This document shows, piece after piece, positions 34,537-42,763 of a stretch of 50,106 nucleotides of DNA. Position 1 is the first letter of the stretch. Each line of letters starts with the position of its first letter. Below the pieces are notes generated by a model. The model ran no database searches, had not been told where the DNA came from, and was given only the letters and a program-made list of their open reading frames with translations. Both the position numbers and the translations under genes were made by a program. Source of the stretch: an uncultured Candidatus Pelagibacter sp. (GTDB lineage Bacteria; Pseudomonadota; Alphaproteobacteria; Pelagibacterales; Pelagibacteraceae); contig CAJQSW010000001.1 in NCBI GenBank assembly GCA_905616455.1, positions 1 to 50,106 of the forward strand, given 5' to 3'.

Positions 34537-35106
34537 TTATTTTTCAATTTTTACAACATCTAAAGGACTTTTCATATAAATTTTTACATCCTTTGTTATA
34601 ATATCAATTTCTATTTTATCAGCCATTAATCGAGTGTCCAAGTTTTTATAAATAACATTATCAAGAATTTCTAAAAGATTTTTTTCAAAAATTAGATTAA
34701 GGATGTCTGACGACAAGTTATGTTGATCTAACTTTGTAGATACATTTGTATAAAAATTTGTATTATAATTTACGTTATTATAAATAGCATTATCTGCTTT
34801 AATTATTATAGGAGAATTCCTTTGAGTATTAATTGTTGCTACAACATTTTTCATCAGGATTAGCTGTGGATTATCCTTATTGATCTCACCAAACTCAGAG
34901 TTTATAGTGTAGGAATTTCCTTTTTTGTCTTTTGAAGAATATTTTAATTGGTATATTAAATTATTTCCGTTAACTTCAGTAGATATATCCCTTTCTATTA
35001 AATTTTTTTTAATATCTCTATTTGTAAAATATTTCTTAAAAAAAAGTGTAGAAATAATCAAAACAGTTAAAACTAATAATAACTGTGTTAGTATTTTCTT
35101 ATTCAT
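34537..35106 (-). CDS. lptC: LPS export periplasmic protein LptC
   Basis: A 189-residue protein with one N-terminal membrane anchor (LLLVLTVLIISTLFF) and a periplasmic beta-jellyroll of OstA/LptC type, seen in repeats such as IIIKADNAIYNNVN and LMADKIEIDIITKD. It joins LptBFG to the LptA bridge. It abuts kdsD upstream and is one base from lptB. Because no lptA follows it, a double LptC/LptA role is possible, but the single anchor favours LptC. Confidence 0.85.
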   Translation of the reverse strand: MNKKILTQLLLVLTVLIISTLFFKKYFTNRDIKKNLIERDISTEVNGNNLIYQLKYSSKDKKGNSYTINSEFGEINKDNPQLILMKNVVATINTQRNSPIIIKADNAIYNNVNYNTNFYTNVSTKLDQHNLSSDILNLIFEKNLLEILDNVIYKNLDTRLMADKIEIDIITKDVKIYMKSPLDVVKIEK

Positions 35107-36078
35107 CTAGGTGATGCTGTTACCTAAAATAGAATGAATATGTATAATTCCGATCGTTTTTGATTTTTGTCGTTTGTCATAAACACTTAAACATGTGACT
35201 TTATTTTGGTTCATAATTGAAAGAGCTTTTTCGGCAAGAATTTCTTTATTAATTTTTATAGGATTTTTAGTCATAACCTTTTTCACTTTTAAAATATGTA
35301 AATTATCATTTTTTTGGTTTACTCTTCTAATTTGACCATCTGTAATTATACCTGTTGTACTTCCATTTTTATTTCTAACAATTAATGTCCCTAGTTTTTT
35401 TTGAGTGATAACTTTTAGTGCTTCTTTCATATTTGAATCCTCATTGATAAAGGGAATTTTATTTTTTGTAAGCATTATTTCTTCTACAGTTTTAAGTTTT
35501 GCACCTAAATTTCCTGAAGGATGATATTTTTTAAAATCTTGTTTATTTATTTTTCTTTTGTTTAATGTTGCCACAGCTAAAGCATCACCAATACTTAGTT
35601 GGTTAATGGTACTAGATGTTGGAACGATTCCAAGACCAGCCTCAGTTACTTCAGGGATTAGTAATTTGATGTCCGAATTTTTATACAAAGTTGAATTTTT
35701 TTTCGACATTATACCAATCAGTAAAATTTTATTTCTATTTGCATATTTAATAATATTATTTAATTCTTCAGTCGAGCCTGAGTAACTTATCAAAATTAAT
35801 ACATCTTTTTTTGAAATACTGCCAAGATCTCCATGAGAACAATCATTTGCAGAAAGAGAAAAAGAAGGTGTTCCCACTGAAGAAAAGGTTGCTGAAATTT
35901 TTGCTGCTATCAAGCCACTTTTTCCAACTCCACATAAAATTACCTTAGATTGACATTTTGTAATTGCTTCCACCGCATCGTTAAAAGAATTTTTTATAGA
36001 GTTTTTTAATTTTTTTAAGGCTTTTATTTCTAAGTCTATTACGTCTTTTGCAATTTTTTTATAATCTTTTTTTTTCAT
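35107..36078 (-). CDS. kdsD: Arabinose-5-phosphate isomerase
   Basis: Converts ribulose-5-phosphate to arabinose-5-phosphate, the first step to Kdo for lipopolysaccharide. The 323-residue KpsF/GutQ family protein has a SIS domain (ILCGVGKSGLIAAKISATFS, then SHGDLGSI and ISYSGSTEEL) and two CBS domains from about residue 205 on. It sits with lptC and lptB, and kdsB at 42022 supplies the CMP-Kdo step. Confidence 0.94.
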   Translation of the reverse strand: MKKKDYKKIAKDVIDLEIKALKKLKNSIKNSFNDAVEAITKCQSKVILCGVGKSGLIAAKISATFSSVGTPSFSLSANDCSHGDLGSISKKDVLILISYSGSTEELNNIIKYANRNKILLIGIMSKKNSTLYKNSDIKLLIPEVTEAGLGIVPTSSTINQLSIGDALAVATLNKRKINKQDFKKYHPSGNLGAKLKTVEEIMLTKNKIPFINEDSNMKEALKVITQKKLGTLIVRNKNGSTTGIITDGQIRRVNQKNDNLHILKVKKVMTKNPIKINKEILAEKALSIMNQNKVTCLSVYDKRQKSKTIGIIHIHSILGNSIT

Positions 36079-36690
36079 TTAATGAGCCCATATATCATCT
36101 TTAAATAAAGCTAAATCAAGATCAACTCTGGTTTTCAAAAATTTTAAAGATTCACTATATAAATCAACTCGTTTTTCTCTAATAAGAATTTTATTTAGCT
36201 CTTCATGAATCTTATGCAAATAAATAACGTCATTTGCACAATATTTAAGTTGAGCTGGCGATAATTCACCACCAAAATCTGAGCTCTGAAATTGTTTACT
36301 AACATCAATGTTTATAAATTCTTTAATTAAAGTTTTAAGTGAATGGCTATCAGAATAAGATCTAGCTAACTTTGAAGCAATCTTAGTATCTAGAATATTT
36401 TTAGTTTCTGTCTTCAGATAATATTTTATGTGTGCCATATCAGCTCTACCGTAATGAAATATTTTTGTAATAGAATTATCTGAAAGAACTTTATTCAAGT
36501 TTGGGGCATTATAATTTGATCTATCTAATTGAACAATATGAGCATCTGAATTTCCACTTGATATTTGGATAAGGCATAAAGGATCACGTTTTACATTGAG
36601 ACCCATAAACTCTCCATCAACTGCTATAATATTGCCTAAATCTAAATCTTCTGGTAGATCATCTTTGTGAAGTTTAATATCAATATTCAT
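36079..36690 (-). CDS. rnd: Ribonuclease D-like 3'-5' exonuclease
   Basis: A 203-residue DEDDy exonuclease for structured RNA 3' ends such as tRNA precursors. Exo I motif AVDGEFMG (Asp, Glu), Exo II FHYGRADMAHI, and Exo III YCANDVIYL (Tyr, Asp). It has the catalytic domain only and lacks the HRDC domains of E. coli RNase D, as do many alphaproteobacterial forms. It is first gene of the 12-kb minus-strand block. Its start is 16 bases from the divergent ATG of the NDUFA9-like gene. Confidence 0.9.
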   Translation of the reverse strand: MNIDIKLHKDDLPEDLDLGNIIAVDGEFMGLNVKRDPLCLIQISSGNSDAHIVQLDRSNYNAPNLNKVLSDNSITKIFHYGRADMAHIKYYLKTETKNILDTKIASKLARSYSDSHSLKTLIKEFINIDVSKQFQSSDFGGELSPAQLKYCANDVIYLHKIHEELNKILIREKRVDLYSESLKFLKTRVDLDLALFKDDIWAH

Positions 36691-36706
36691 TTTTAATTAT
36701 ATATAT

Positions 36707-37675
36707 ATGAAAGTAAAAAATTGTCTAATTTTTGGCGGTAGCGGTCAAATAGGTCGTCATTTAATCAGAAAGCTTACTAAAAATAATTATAAGGTCACTG
36801 TAATAACTAGAAATCTCCATCAAAAAGGGTACGTGATAAAAACCCAAGCTAATGCTGGGTACATAGATATTGTTGAAGCTAATATTTTTGACGAAAAAAA
36901 GATTAGAAAACTTTTTACCAAAACTGATATTTGTATTAATTTAATTGGTATTTTGTATGAAAGTGGCAAGGGAAATAGCTTTAAAAACATCCACTCTATT
37001 TTTCCATCTATTTTGGCTAAACTTTGTAAGGAATATAAAGTTCAACAATTTATTCATGTATCTGCATTAGGTATTAATAGTGCCATAGATTCAAAGTATG
37101 CAAAAAGTAAATTAGAGGGAGAGGAAAACATTCATAAAAATTTTCCGCTAGCTACTATATTAAGACCATCAGTAGTTTATTCTGTAGATGATAATTTTAC
37201 TACAAATTTTATGACCTTGCTAAGTAGTCTTCCATTCTTTCCACTTTATTACAACGGAGATACTAAATTTACTCCAATCCATTGTTCTGATTTAACAGAC
37301 ACTATTTATTATGTTATTTCTAAAAATATATATTCTAAAATAATTGAGTGTGTAGGACCTGAGGTAATCTCTTTAAAAGAAATTTTAAAAAAGTTATTAA
37401 AGCTAATTAATAAGAAAAGATTATTAATTCCCCTTCCATTTTTTGCTGCAAATATATCGGCAAAATTATTTCAATTGTTTCCAAAACCATTATTAACAGT
37501 AGATCAGCTTACCCTGTTAAAGTATGATAATATTTCTTCCAACAAATATCAAACCAATGCTGATATAGGAGTTCCAAGCACAAGGTTATTCGATCAAGAA
37601 GTTGAAAAATATTGTTATATGTGGAGAGAGGGTGGTAAGTTTTCTACTAAAAAATACAACACAACAAATTCTTAG
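36707..37675 (+). CDS. NAD(P)-binding epimerase-like protein, NDUFA9 family
   Basis: A 322-residue atypical short-chain dehydrogenase. The Rossmann motif LIFGGSGQIGRHLIRKL opens the protein; INLIGILYE, FIHVSALGIN with SKYAKSKLEGE (the YxxxK pair) and ILRPSVVYS follow. This matches the complex I NDUFA9-like family, which stabilises or assembles NADH dehydrogenase in alphaproteobacteria and mitochondria; a quinone- or lipid-related reductase is also possible. It is divergent from rnd across only 16 bases. Confidence 0.85.
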   Translation: MKVKNCLIFGGSGQIGRHLIRKLTKNNYKVTVITRNLHQKGYVIKTQANAGYIDIVEANIFDEKKIRKLFTKTDICINLIGILYESGKGNSFKNIHSIFPSILAKLCKEYKVQQFIHVSALGINSAIDSKYAKSKLEGEENIHKNFPLATILRPSVVYSVDDNFTTNFMTLLSSLPFFPLYYNGDTKFTPIHCSDLTDTIYYVISKNIYSKIIECVGPEVISLKEILKKLLKLINKKRLLIPLPFFAANISAKLFQLFPKPLLTVDQLTLLKYDNISSNKYQTNADIGVPSTRLFDQEVEKYCYMWREGGKFSTKKYNTTNS

Positions 37676-37710
37676 TAGGTTTTTTTAATTAAGATTGTAT
37701 AAGTTATTCT

Positions 37711-37830
37711 ATGGCTATTAATATTATCTATATTTTAATATTTTTAATTTTCTCATTTCTATTGTATTTAATCTTTAAATCAGTCGTGAGAGGTATTGAT
37801 GGAAAAAATAAAAATAAAAATAAAAAATAA
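37711..37830 (+). CDS. Possible small membrane protein (39 residues)
   Basis: ATG at 37711, 35 bases after the NDUFA9-like gene on the same strand. The product begins MAINIIYILIFLIFSFLLYL, one membrane helix, and ends in a lysine/asparagine tail. The charge bias (basic tail inside) is correct for a small inner-membrane protein. It occupies most of the gap before the convergent gcrA. No family recognised. Confidence 0.45.
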   Translation: MAINIIYILIFLIFSFLLYLIFKSVVRGIDGKNKNKNKK

Positions 37831-37849
37831 TATTTTAGAGGAACTTTTA

Positions 37850-38350
37850 TTAAGCAGTATTAATTTTTTTAATATTATATTGAGTTGCCTCTTCTTCTTT
37901 ATCAGTGGCAGGCTCTTCTTTTTTGCCTTTTGGCTGATAAGCGTACAATAAATGAAGTTTGCAATATGAAAAATCTTTTAAAGAAGATCTTCCACAGAAA
38001 TAAAATGACTTTTCTTCTGGGTGTCCAACAGGCCATTTGCAAGAGCCTTCATCTAATTCTTCTAATTTTTTAGGGTTTTCTGGCTCAAAATCTTTTTCAA
38101 TAAGCAAAGATTTAAATTTATTTTTTCTTCCCTGTTTTAATTTAGAATTATTTTCTTCTGAGCTGTTAACAAAACTTTGATTTGATGAAGCATTTCTATT
38201 TTTAATTTTTGATGAAAGGTTTAGCCTATGAGCCTTACCAATAACTGCATTTCTGCTAATGCCACCAATGATTTCAGCAATTTGACTTGCCGTACTTCCT
38301 TTACCCCAAAGCTCTTTTAATTTGTTAACTTTTTCTTCGTTCCAACTCAT
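37850..38350 (-). CDS. gcrA: Cell cycle regulator GcrA
   Basis: Sigma70-associated regulator of alphaproteobacteria; in Caulobacter it works with CcrM-methylated GANTC sites to activate division genes. The N-terminal HTH is SWNEEKVNKLKELWGKG with SRNAVIGKAHRLNL; the C-terminal RNA-polymerase-binding part has CKWPVGHPEEKSFYFC and YCKLHLLYAYQP. A low-complexity linker joins them. It is 166 residues. I saw no GANTC site in the 121-base gap upstream. Confidence 0.94.
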   Translation of the reverse strand: MSWNEEKVNKLKELWGKGSTASQIAEIIGGISRNAVIGKAHRLNLSSKIKNRNASSNQSFVNSSEENNSKLKQGRKNKFKSLLIEKDFEPENPKKLEELDEGSCKWPVGHPEEKSFYFCGRSSLKDFSYCKLHLLYAYQPKGKKEEPATDKEEEATQYNIKKINTA

Positions 38351-38432
38351 AATCTGTATTTAGTATGTTAATTAATTTTAATAACTATATATAGATCACA
38401 TGGGAATTAAAAAAAAACAATAGCTATTTTTG

Positions 38433-38446
38433 TTTTGTGCACAAAA
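38433..38446. promoter_or_regulatory. Perfect 14-bp palindrome, operator candidate
   Basis: TTTTGTGCACAAAA reads identically on both strands. It lies in the 121-base gap between gcrA (minus) and the ABC permease (plus), 25 bases before the permease ATG. A dimeric repressor could bind here. Part of the match is expected from A+T bias, but the GTGCAC core is not. Confidence 0.4.
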
Positions 38447-38471
38447 TTCTAAAACTTATATATGATTACCT

Positions 38472-39284
38472 ATGGTTGAATTGAATAAGAAATATCAAAT
38501 TAATATAAAAAAATTTGGTTTTATAAATTGGATTGGTTTTAAAAGTTTATGGCTTAAAGAATGCAATAGGTTTATGGCTGTTTGGCAACAAACATTACTA
38601 TCTCCGCTTGTATCAAGTTTGTTATTTTTATCTGTTTTATCTTTAGCTCTAGGAAATAATAGAGGAGATGTTCTTGGTTACTCTTTCATAAGTTTTTTAG
38701 CACCAGGGTTAATTGCGATGAGTATTTTAACCCAATCATTTAGCCATTCAGTTTCATCATTGATGATTGGAAAAATACAAGGAAATATTGTTGATATGCT
38801 TTATGCCCCTTTATCAGCACTAGAGGTTTCAATGGCAATAATATTAGCAGCTCTTACAAGAAGTTTTTTAATTGCCATAATTTCAATAGGTGTTTTCTCT
38901 TTAATAGTTGAGATGCCAATAAATAATATTTTATTTATTTTTATCTTTGGTTTCCTAAGCGCTTTTATATTGGGGAGCCTAGGCTTTATTACTGGTCTTT
39001 GGGCTGAAAAATTTGATCATACGGCAACTGTCACTAACTTTATTATTACCCCATTAAGTTTTTTATCTGGAGTGTTTTATTCTATAGATAAACTTCCTAA
39101 ATTTTTTCAAACTATTAGTCATATCAACCCATTCTTTTATATGATCGATGGATTTAGATATGGTTTTTTAGGAAAGTCTGACGGATCAATAAGTATAGGG
39201 TTAGTTTATTTAACAATATTAAGTATTATAATGTGGTATGTGGCTTTTTATCTTTATAAAAAAGGTTATAAGATTAAATCTTAG
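38472..39284 (+). CDS. ABC-2 type transporter permease
   Basis: A 270-residue inner-membrane permease with six predicted helices (about residues 40-60, 70-95, 120-145, 150-175, 185-205, 245-265), in the YadH/NodJ/DrrB group. The conserved block is the SGVFYSIDKLPKFFQ segment followed by INPFFYMIDGFRYGF. These permeases export lipids, polysaccharides or drugs with a separate ATPase, but none is adjacent; the partner must be elsewhere. It is 3 bases before argD. Confidence 0.88.
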   Translation: MVELNKKYQINIKKFGFINWIGFKSLWLKECNRFMAVWQQTLLSPLVSSLLFLSVLSLALGNNRGDVLGYSFISFLAPGLIAMSILTQSFSHSVSSLMIGKIQGNIVDMLYAPLSALEVSMAIILAALTRSFLIAIISIGVFSLIVEMPINNILFIFIFGFLSAFILGSLGFITGLWAEKFDHTATVTNFIITPLSFLSGVFYSIDKLPKFFQTISHINPFFYMIDGFRYGFLGKSDGSISIGLVYLTILSIIMWYVAFYLYKKGYKIKS

Positions 39285-39287
39285 TTC

Positions 39288-40454
39288 ATGAGCGCTTTAG
39301 CAAAAAATTATAATAGAAGAAAGATTTCATTTAAATACGGAAAAGGCAGTTTTCTATATTCAACCAATGGAAAAAAATATTTAGATTTTGTTCAAGGAAT
39401 TGCAGTTAATTCCTTAGGACATGCTAATCCATACTTAATAAAAGCAATTAATAAACAATCAAAAAAACTTTGGCATGTATCTAATGCATTTATAATTCCA
39501 GAAGGTGAAAAATTAGCTAAAAGATTAGCTAAGAAAACTTTTGCTGATTTTGTGATTTTTCAGAATAGCGGAGCAGAAGCAACAGAAGCAGCAATTAAAG
39601 TCGCAAGGAGATATTTCTATTCAGTAGGACAGCCAAAAAAGAATAGAATTCTTTGTGTTAAAAACTCATTTCATGGAAGAACATTAGCCACAATTTATGC
39701 TAGTGGATCAAAAAAAATGACAGAAGGTTTTGGACCAAAGGTTGATGGATTTGACCATTTTGAATTTGGAAATCATAAATCATTAAAAAAATCTATAACC
39801 AGTAAAACAGCTGCAATTATGGTTGAAACCATCATGGGTGAAGGAGGAATTAAGGTTATTCCTGATTGGTGTTTAAAAGGATTAAGAGAAATCTGCAATG
39901 AAAAAAAAATTTTATTAATTTTGGACGAAGTTCAATGTGGAATAGGTAGATCTGGAAATTTTTTTGCTTTTGAAAGTTCAAAAATTAAACCTGATATTGT
40001 GCCAATAGCAAAAGGTATTGGAGGTGGTTTTCCACTTGGAGCAGTTTTAATGAATAAAAGAGTGGCATCTGGAATGACAGCAGGAACTCATGGCTCAACA
40101 TTTGGTGGAAATCCATTAGCAATGTCTGTTGGAAATGCAGTTTTAGATCAAATATTTAAAAAAGGATTTCTTAATAATATTAAAAAGGTGTCAAAATATT
40201 TTCACTCTGAATTGAATAAATTAAAAAAAGAGTTTCCAAAGGTAATTAAAGAAGTGAGAGGTGTTGGTCTGTTGATTGGATTACAATTACACAATGATCA
40301 AACGAAATTTATTCAAAAATTAATGGATAATAAATTATTGACAATTAGAGCTGCAGAAAATGTTATAAGAATATTGCCTCCACTTAATGTTAAGAAACAA
40401 GAAATAGATATGTCTATAAGAATAATTAGAAAAGTTTGCTTAAAACTAAAATAA
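39288..40454 (+). CDS. argD: Acetylornithine aminotransferase
   Basis: PLP transaminase that makes N-acetylornithine, and often also the DAP-pathway aminotransferase (DapC step), which would link it to dapD and dapE here. The 388-residue class III protein shows FQNSGAEATEAAIKVAR, ILDEVQCGIGRSGNFFAFE, the PLP lysine in IAKGIGGGFPLGAVL, and HGSTFGGNPLA. It ends two bases before the argF ATG at 40457. Confidence 0.95.
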   Translation: MSALAKNYNRRKISFKYGKGSFLYSTNGKKYLDFVQGIAVNSLGHANPYLIKAINKQSKKLWHVSNAFIIPEGEKLAKRLAKKTFADFVIFQNSGAEATEAAIKVARRYFYSVGQPKKNRILCVKNSFHGRTLATIYASGSKKMTEGFGPKVDGFDHFEFGNHKSLKKSITSKTAAIMVETIMGEGGIKVIPDWCLKGLREICNEKKILLILDEVQCGIGRSGNFFAFESSKIKPDIVPIAKGIGGGFPLGAVLMNKRVASGMTAGTHGSTFGGNPLAMSVGNAVLDQIFKKGFLNNIKKVSKYFHSELNKLKKEFPKVIKEVRGVGLLIGLQLHNDQTKFIQKLMDNKLLTIRAAENVIRILPPLNVKKQEIDMSIRIIRKVCLKLK

Positions 40455-40456
40455 AA

Positions 40457-41386
40457 ATGAATCATTTTATCACACTTAAAGACATACCTGCGGCAGACCT
40501 TAGAAGAATTATAAATGATGCAAAAAAAAGAAAAGATAAAAGAAAAAAGTTTAGCACTCTTGATATTGATAAAGATAAACCTTTGAAGGGAAAATTACTC
40601 ATTCAAATGTTTGAAAAATCAAGTCTTAGAACGAGACTAAGTTTCTACCTTGCAATAAAACAATTAGGTGGTGGAACTATAACACTTAGGGCAAACGAAC
40701 TGCACCTCGGAAAAGGAGGGGAGAGTTTGGCTGATACAGCAAGAATTTTATCAACTTATAGTGATGGTTTTATGCTGAGAACTGATAGTGATAAAAAAAT
40801 AGAAGAATTTAGTAAATATTTAACCATACCTATTATTAATGGGCTGAGTCCATCATCTCACCCAACACAAGTTTTATCAGATATTTTTACTGTTGAAGAA
40901 ATTAAAAAAAAATCTATTTCAAAATTAAATATCTGTTGGATTGGAGATTCAAATAACGTTCTTAATAGTTTAATTGCAGCATCTGTTAAATTTTCTTTTA
41001 GATTAAGCATTGGTTGTCCTAAAAATTATGAGCCTAAAAAATTTGTACTTGATTGGGTAAAAAAGAATAAAGGAAAAATTAATATTTATAATGATGCTAA
41101 AAAAGCAGTAAAAAATTCTGATGTTATCTTTTCAGACAAAGTTATTTCTTTAAATGATAAAGTTAATAAAAATAAAAAGATTAAAGATTTTAATAATTTT
41201 CAAATTAATTCTAAATTAATAAGTTTTGCTAAAAAAAATGTAACATTTTTACACTGTTTACCAAGAGGTACAGAAGTCTCGAATGAAGTTTTTTTAGGTA
41301 AAAATTCAAAGGTGTGGCTACAAGCACTTAATAGGGTGCATGTTCAGAAAAGTATCTTATTATATTGCTTTGGTAAGTTAAGGTAG
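40457..41386 (+). CDS. argF: Ornithine carbamoyltransferase
   Basis: Makes citrulline from ornithine and carbamoyl phosphate. The carbamoyl-phosphate motif is EKSSLRTRLSF (SLRTR instead of STRTR), HPTQVLSDI is intact, and the catalytic Cys is in LHCLPRG (usually HCLPA). The ornithine loop, usually SMGDE, reads SLNDK. These changes are moderate and seen across divergent OTCs. I chose the ATG at 40457 over an in-frame TTG at 40436 inside argD. 309 residues. It overlaps cycM by 9 bases. Confidence 0.92.
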   Translation: MNHFITLKDIPAADLRRIINDAKKRKDKRKKFSTLDIDKDKPLKGKLLIQMFEKSSLRTRLSFYLAIKQLGGGTITLRANELHLGKGGESLADTARILSTYSDGFMLRTDSDKKIEEFSKYLTIPIINGLSPSSHPTQVLSDIFTVEEIKKKSISKLNICWIGDSNNVLNSLIAASVKFSFRLSIGCPKNYEPKKFVLDWVKKNKGKINIYNDAKKAVKNSDVIFSDKVISLNDKVNKNKKIKDFNNFQINSKLISFAKKNVTFLHCLPRGTEVSNEVFLGKNSKVWLQALNRVHVQKSILLYCFGKLR

Positions 41387-41917
41387 CAACTTAGGACTGT
41401 CATTGTTTTGATTTAAGTATTTAATTACAGAGGCCCTGTCTTTCTCTTTTCTTAAACCAGCGTAGGACATTTTAGTTCCTTTTAAATAAGAGGAAGGCTT
41501 TGTTAAGAAACCATTAAGCTCCTCAAACGTCCACTCTTTATCATATGAAGCTAAAGCTTTAGAGTATTTGTAATCATCCACACCACCAACAGCTCTTCCA
41601 ACAACGTTGTATAATGCGGGACCAATTTTATTTTTTCCACCTTTATTTATTGAGTGGCATGCTGCACATTTCTTAAAAATTTTCTCTCCACTTGTAACAT
41701 CACCCAATGCCATAATTGCAGTTATATCAATTTTTTCTACCATCTCAGTTGCTAGAGAAGTTTCTGAACTTACTTGGCTCGCTACTTCAACTTGATATCC
41801 AAGATTTTTTGGTTTATTAACCTGAAAAATGCCATCTGCAATTTTTCCTAAGCCAATTACAAGTAGTGCAACCATCAGAATTGCAGCAATAATTTTATTT
41901 AGTTCGAACGAATCCAT
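41378..41917 (-). CDS. cycM: Membrane-anchored cytochrome c
   Basis: A 179-residue class I c-type cytochrome with an uncleaved N-terminal anchor (about residues 8-27). The heme motif CAACH is at 84-88, the sixth ligand is probably the Met in GTKMSYAGL, and GPALYNVVGR is typical of the CycM/cytochrome c552 group that passes electrons from bc1 to cytochrome oxidase. Its place divergent to kdsB-pheA is standard for alphaproteobacteria. Confidence 0.92.
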   Translation of the reverse strand: MDSFELNKIIAAILMVALLVIGLGKIADGIFQVNKPKNLGYQVEVASQVSSETSLATEMVEKIDITAIMALGDVTSGEKIFKKCAACHSINKGGKNKIGPALYNVVGRAVGGVDDYKYSKALASYDKEWTFEELNGFLTKPSSYLKGTKMSYAGLRKEKDRASVIKYLNQNNDSPKLLP

Positions 41918-41985
41918 TTAAATTAAGTTATTTTGACATATAACATGTTAATTAAAAAAATACTTAATTTTTAATTTTATAATTT

Positions 41986-42002
41986 TGCGTCTGTTAGACG
42001 CA
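41986..42002 (+). promoter_or_regulatory. GC-rich hairpin in the kdsB leader
   Basis: TGCGTCT and AGACGCA form a perfect 7-bp stem around GTT, ending 19 bases before the kdsB ATG. It follows a TATAAT at 41978-41983, so transcription may start within or just before it. No T-run follows, which argues against a terminator. It is the only GC-rich element in a 104-base gap of nearly pure A+T. A consensus TTGACA at 41934-41939 lacks a well-spaced -10 box. Confidence 0.4.
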
Positions 42003-42021
42003 TAAAGTTGGTAATTTTATA

Positions 42022-42762
42022 ATGAAAAAAACACTAATATTAATTCCATCAAGAATGGCCGCAACTAGGTTGCCAGGAAAACCACTCCTAAAAATTAATG
42101 ATTTATCCATTATTTCTAATGTTTTTAAAAGAGCAGAAGAGGCTAATATTGGTGAAGTAGTCGTTGCAACTGGGGATCGGGAGATACTTGAGGATGTTTT
42201 AAAAAATGGTGGCAAAGCAGTTCTCACTAAAAGTGATCACAAAACTGGCACAGATAGAATTTTTGAAGCTTATAAAAAACTAGATATAAAAAATATTGAC
42301 TACATATTAAATCTACAAGGTGATGAACCTGATATTAATAAAGATGATATTATTAATCTAAATAATTTCATGATTAATCAAGATGCTGAAATAGGGACAT
42401 TGGCAGCAAAAATTCAAAATGATAAAATGCTGAATAATAGAAATGTAGTTAAGGTTATTACAGATGAAAAGTTGACAGAAAGTAATTTTCCAACAGCATT
42501 AAATTTTACTAGAGATAATTCATTAATAGATGGTCAAAATATTTATCATCACATTGGAATTTATTCTTATAAAATAACTGTATTAGAAAAATTTGTAAGC
42601 TTAGATCAAACAAATAATGAAAAAGTAAATAAATTAGAACAATTAAGAGCTTTAGATAATAAGTTAAAAATAAATGTAGCTTTAGCAAAATCCTCTCCTA
42701 TAGGAGTTGATACTGAAGAAGATTATCTGGCTATAAAAAAAATTATGGAATATAAAATATAA
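42022..42762 (+). CDS. kdsB: CMP-Kdo synthetase
   Basis: Activates Kdo with CTP for lipid A core synthesis. The 246-residue nucleotidyltransferase starts LILIPSRMAATRLPGKPLL and shows VVVATGDREI, LTKSDHKTGTDRI and NLQGDEPDI. The late block HHIGIYSYK and LEQLRALDN is typical. One base separates it from pheA. It pairs functionally with kdsD at 35107. Confidence 0.96.
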   Translation: MKKTLILIPSRMAATRLPGKPLLKINDLSIISNVFKRAEEANIGEVVVATGDREILEDVLKNGGKAVLTKSDHKTGTDRIFEAYKKLDIKNIDYILNLQGDEPDINKDDIINLNNFMINQDAEIGTLAAKIQNDKMLNNRNVVKVITDEKLTESNFPTALNFTRDNSLIDGQNIYHHIGIYSYKITVLEKFVSLDQTNNEKVNKLEQLRALDNKLKINVALAKSSPIGVDTEEDYLAIKKIMEYKI

Positions 42763-42763
42763 A

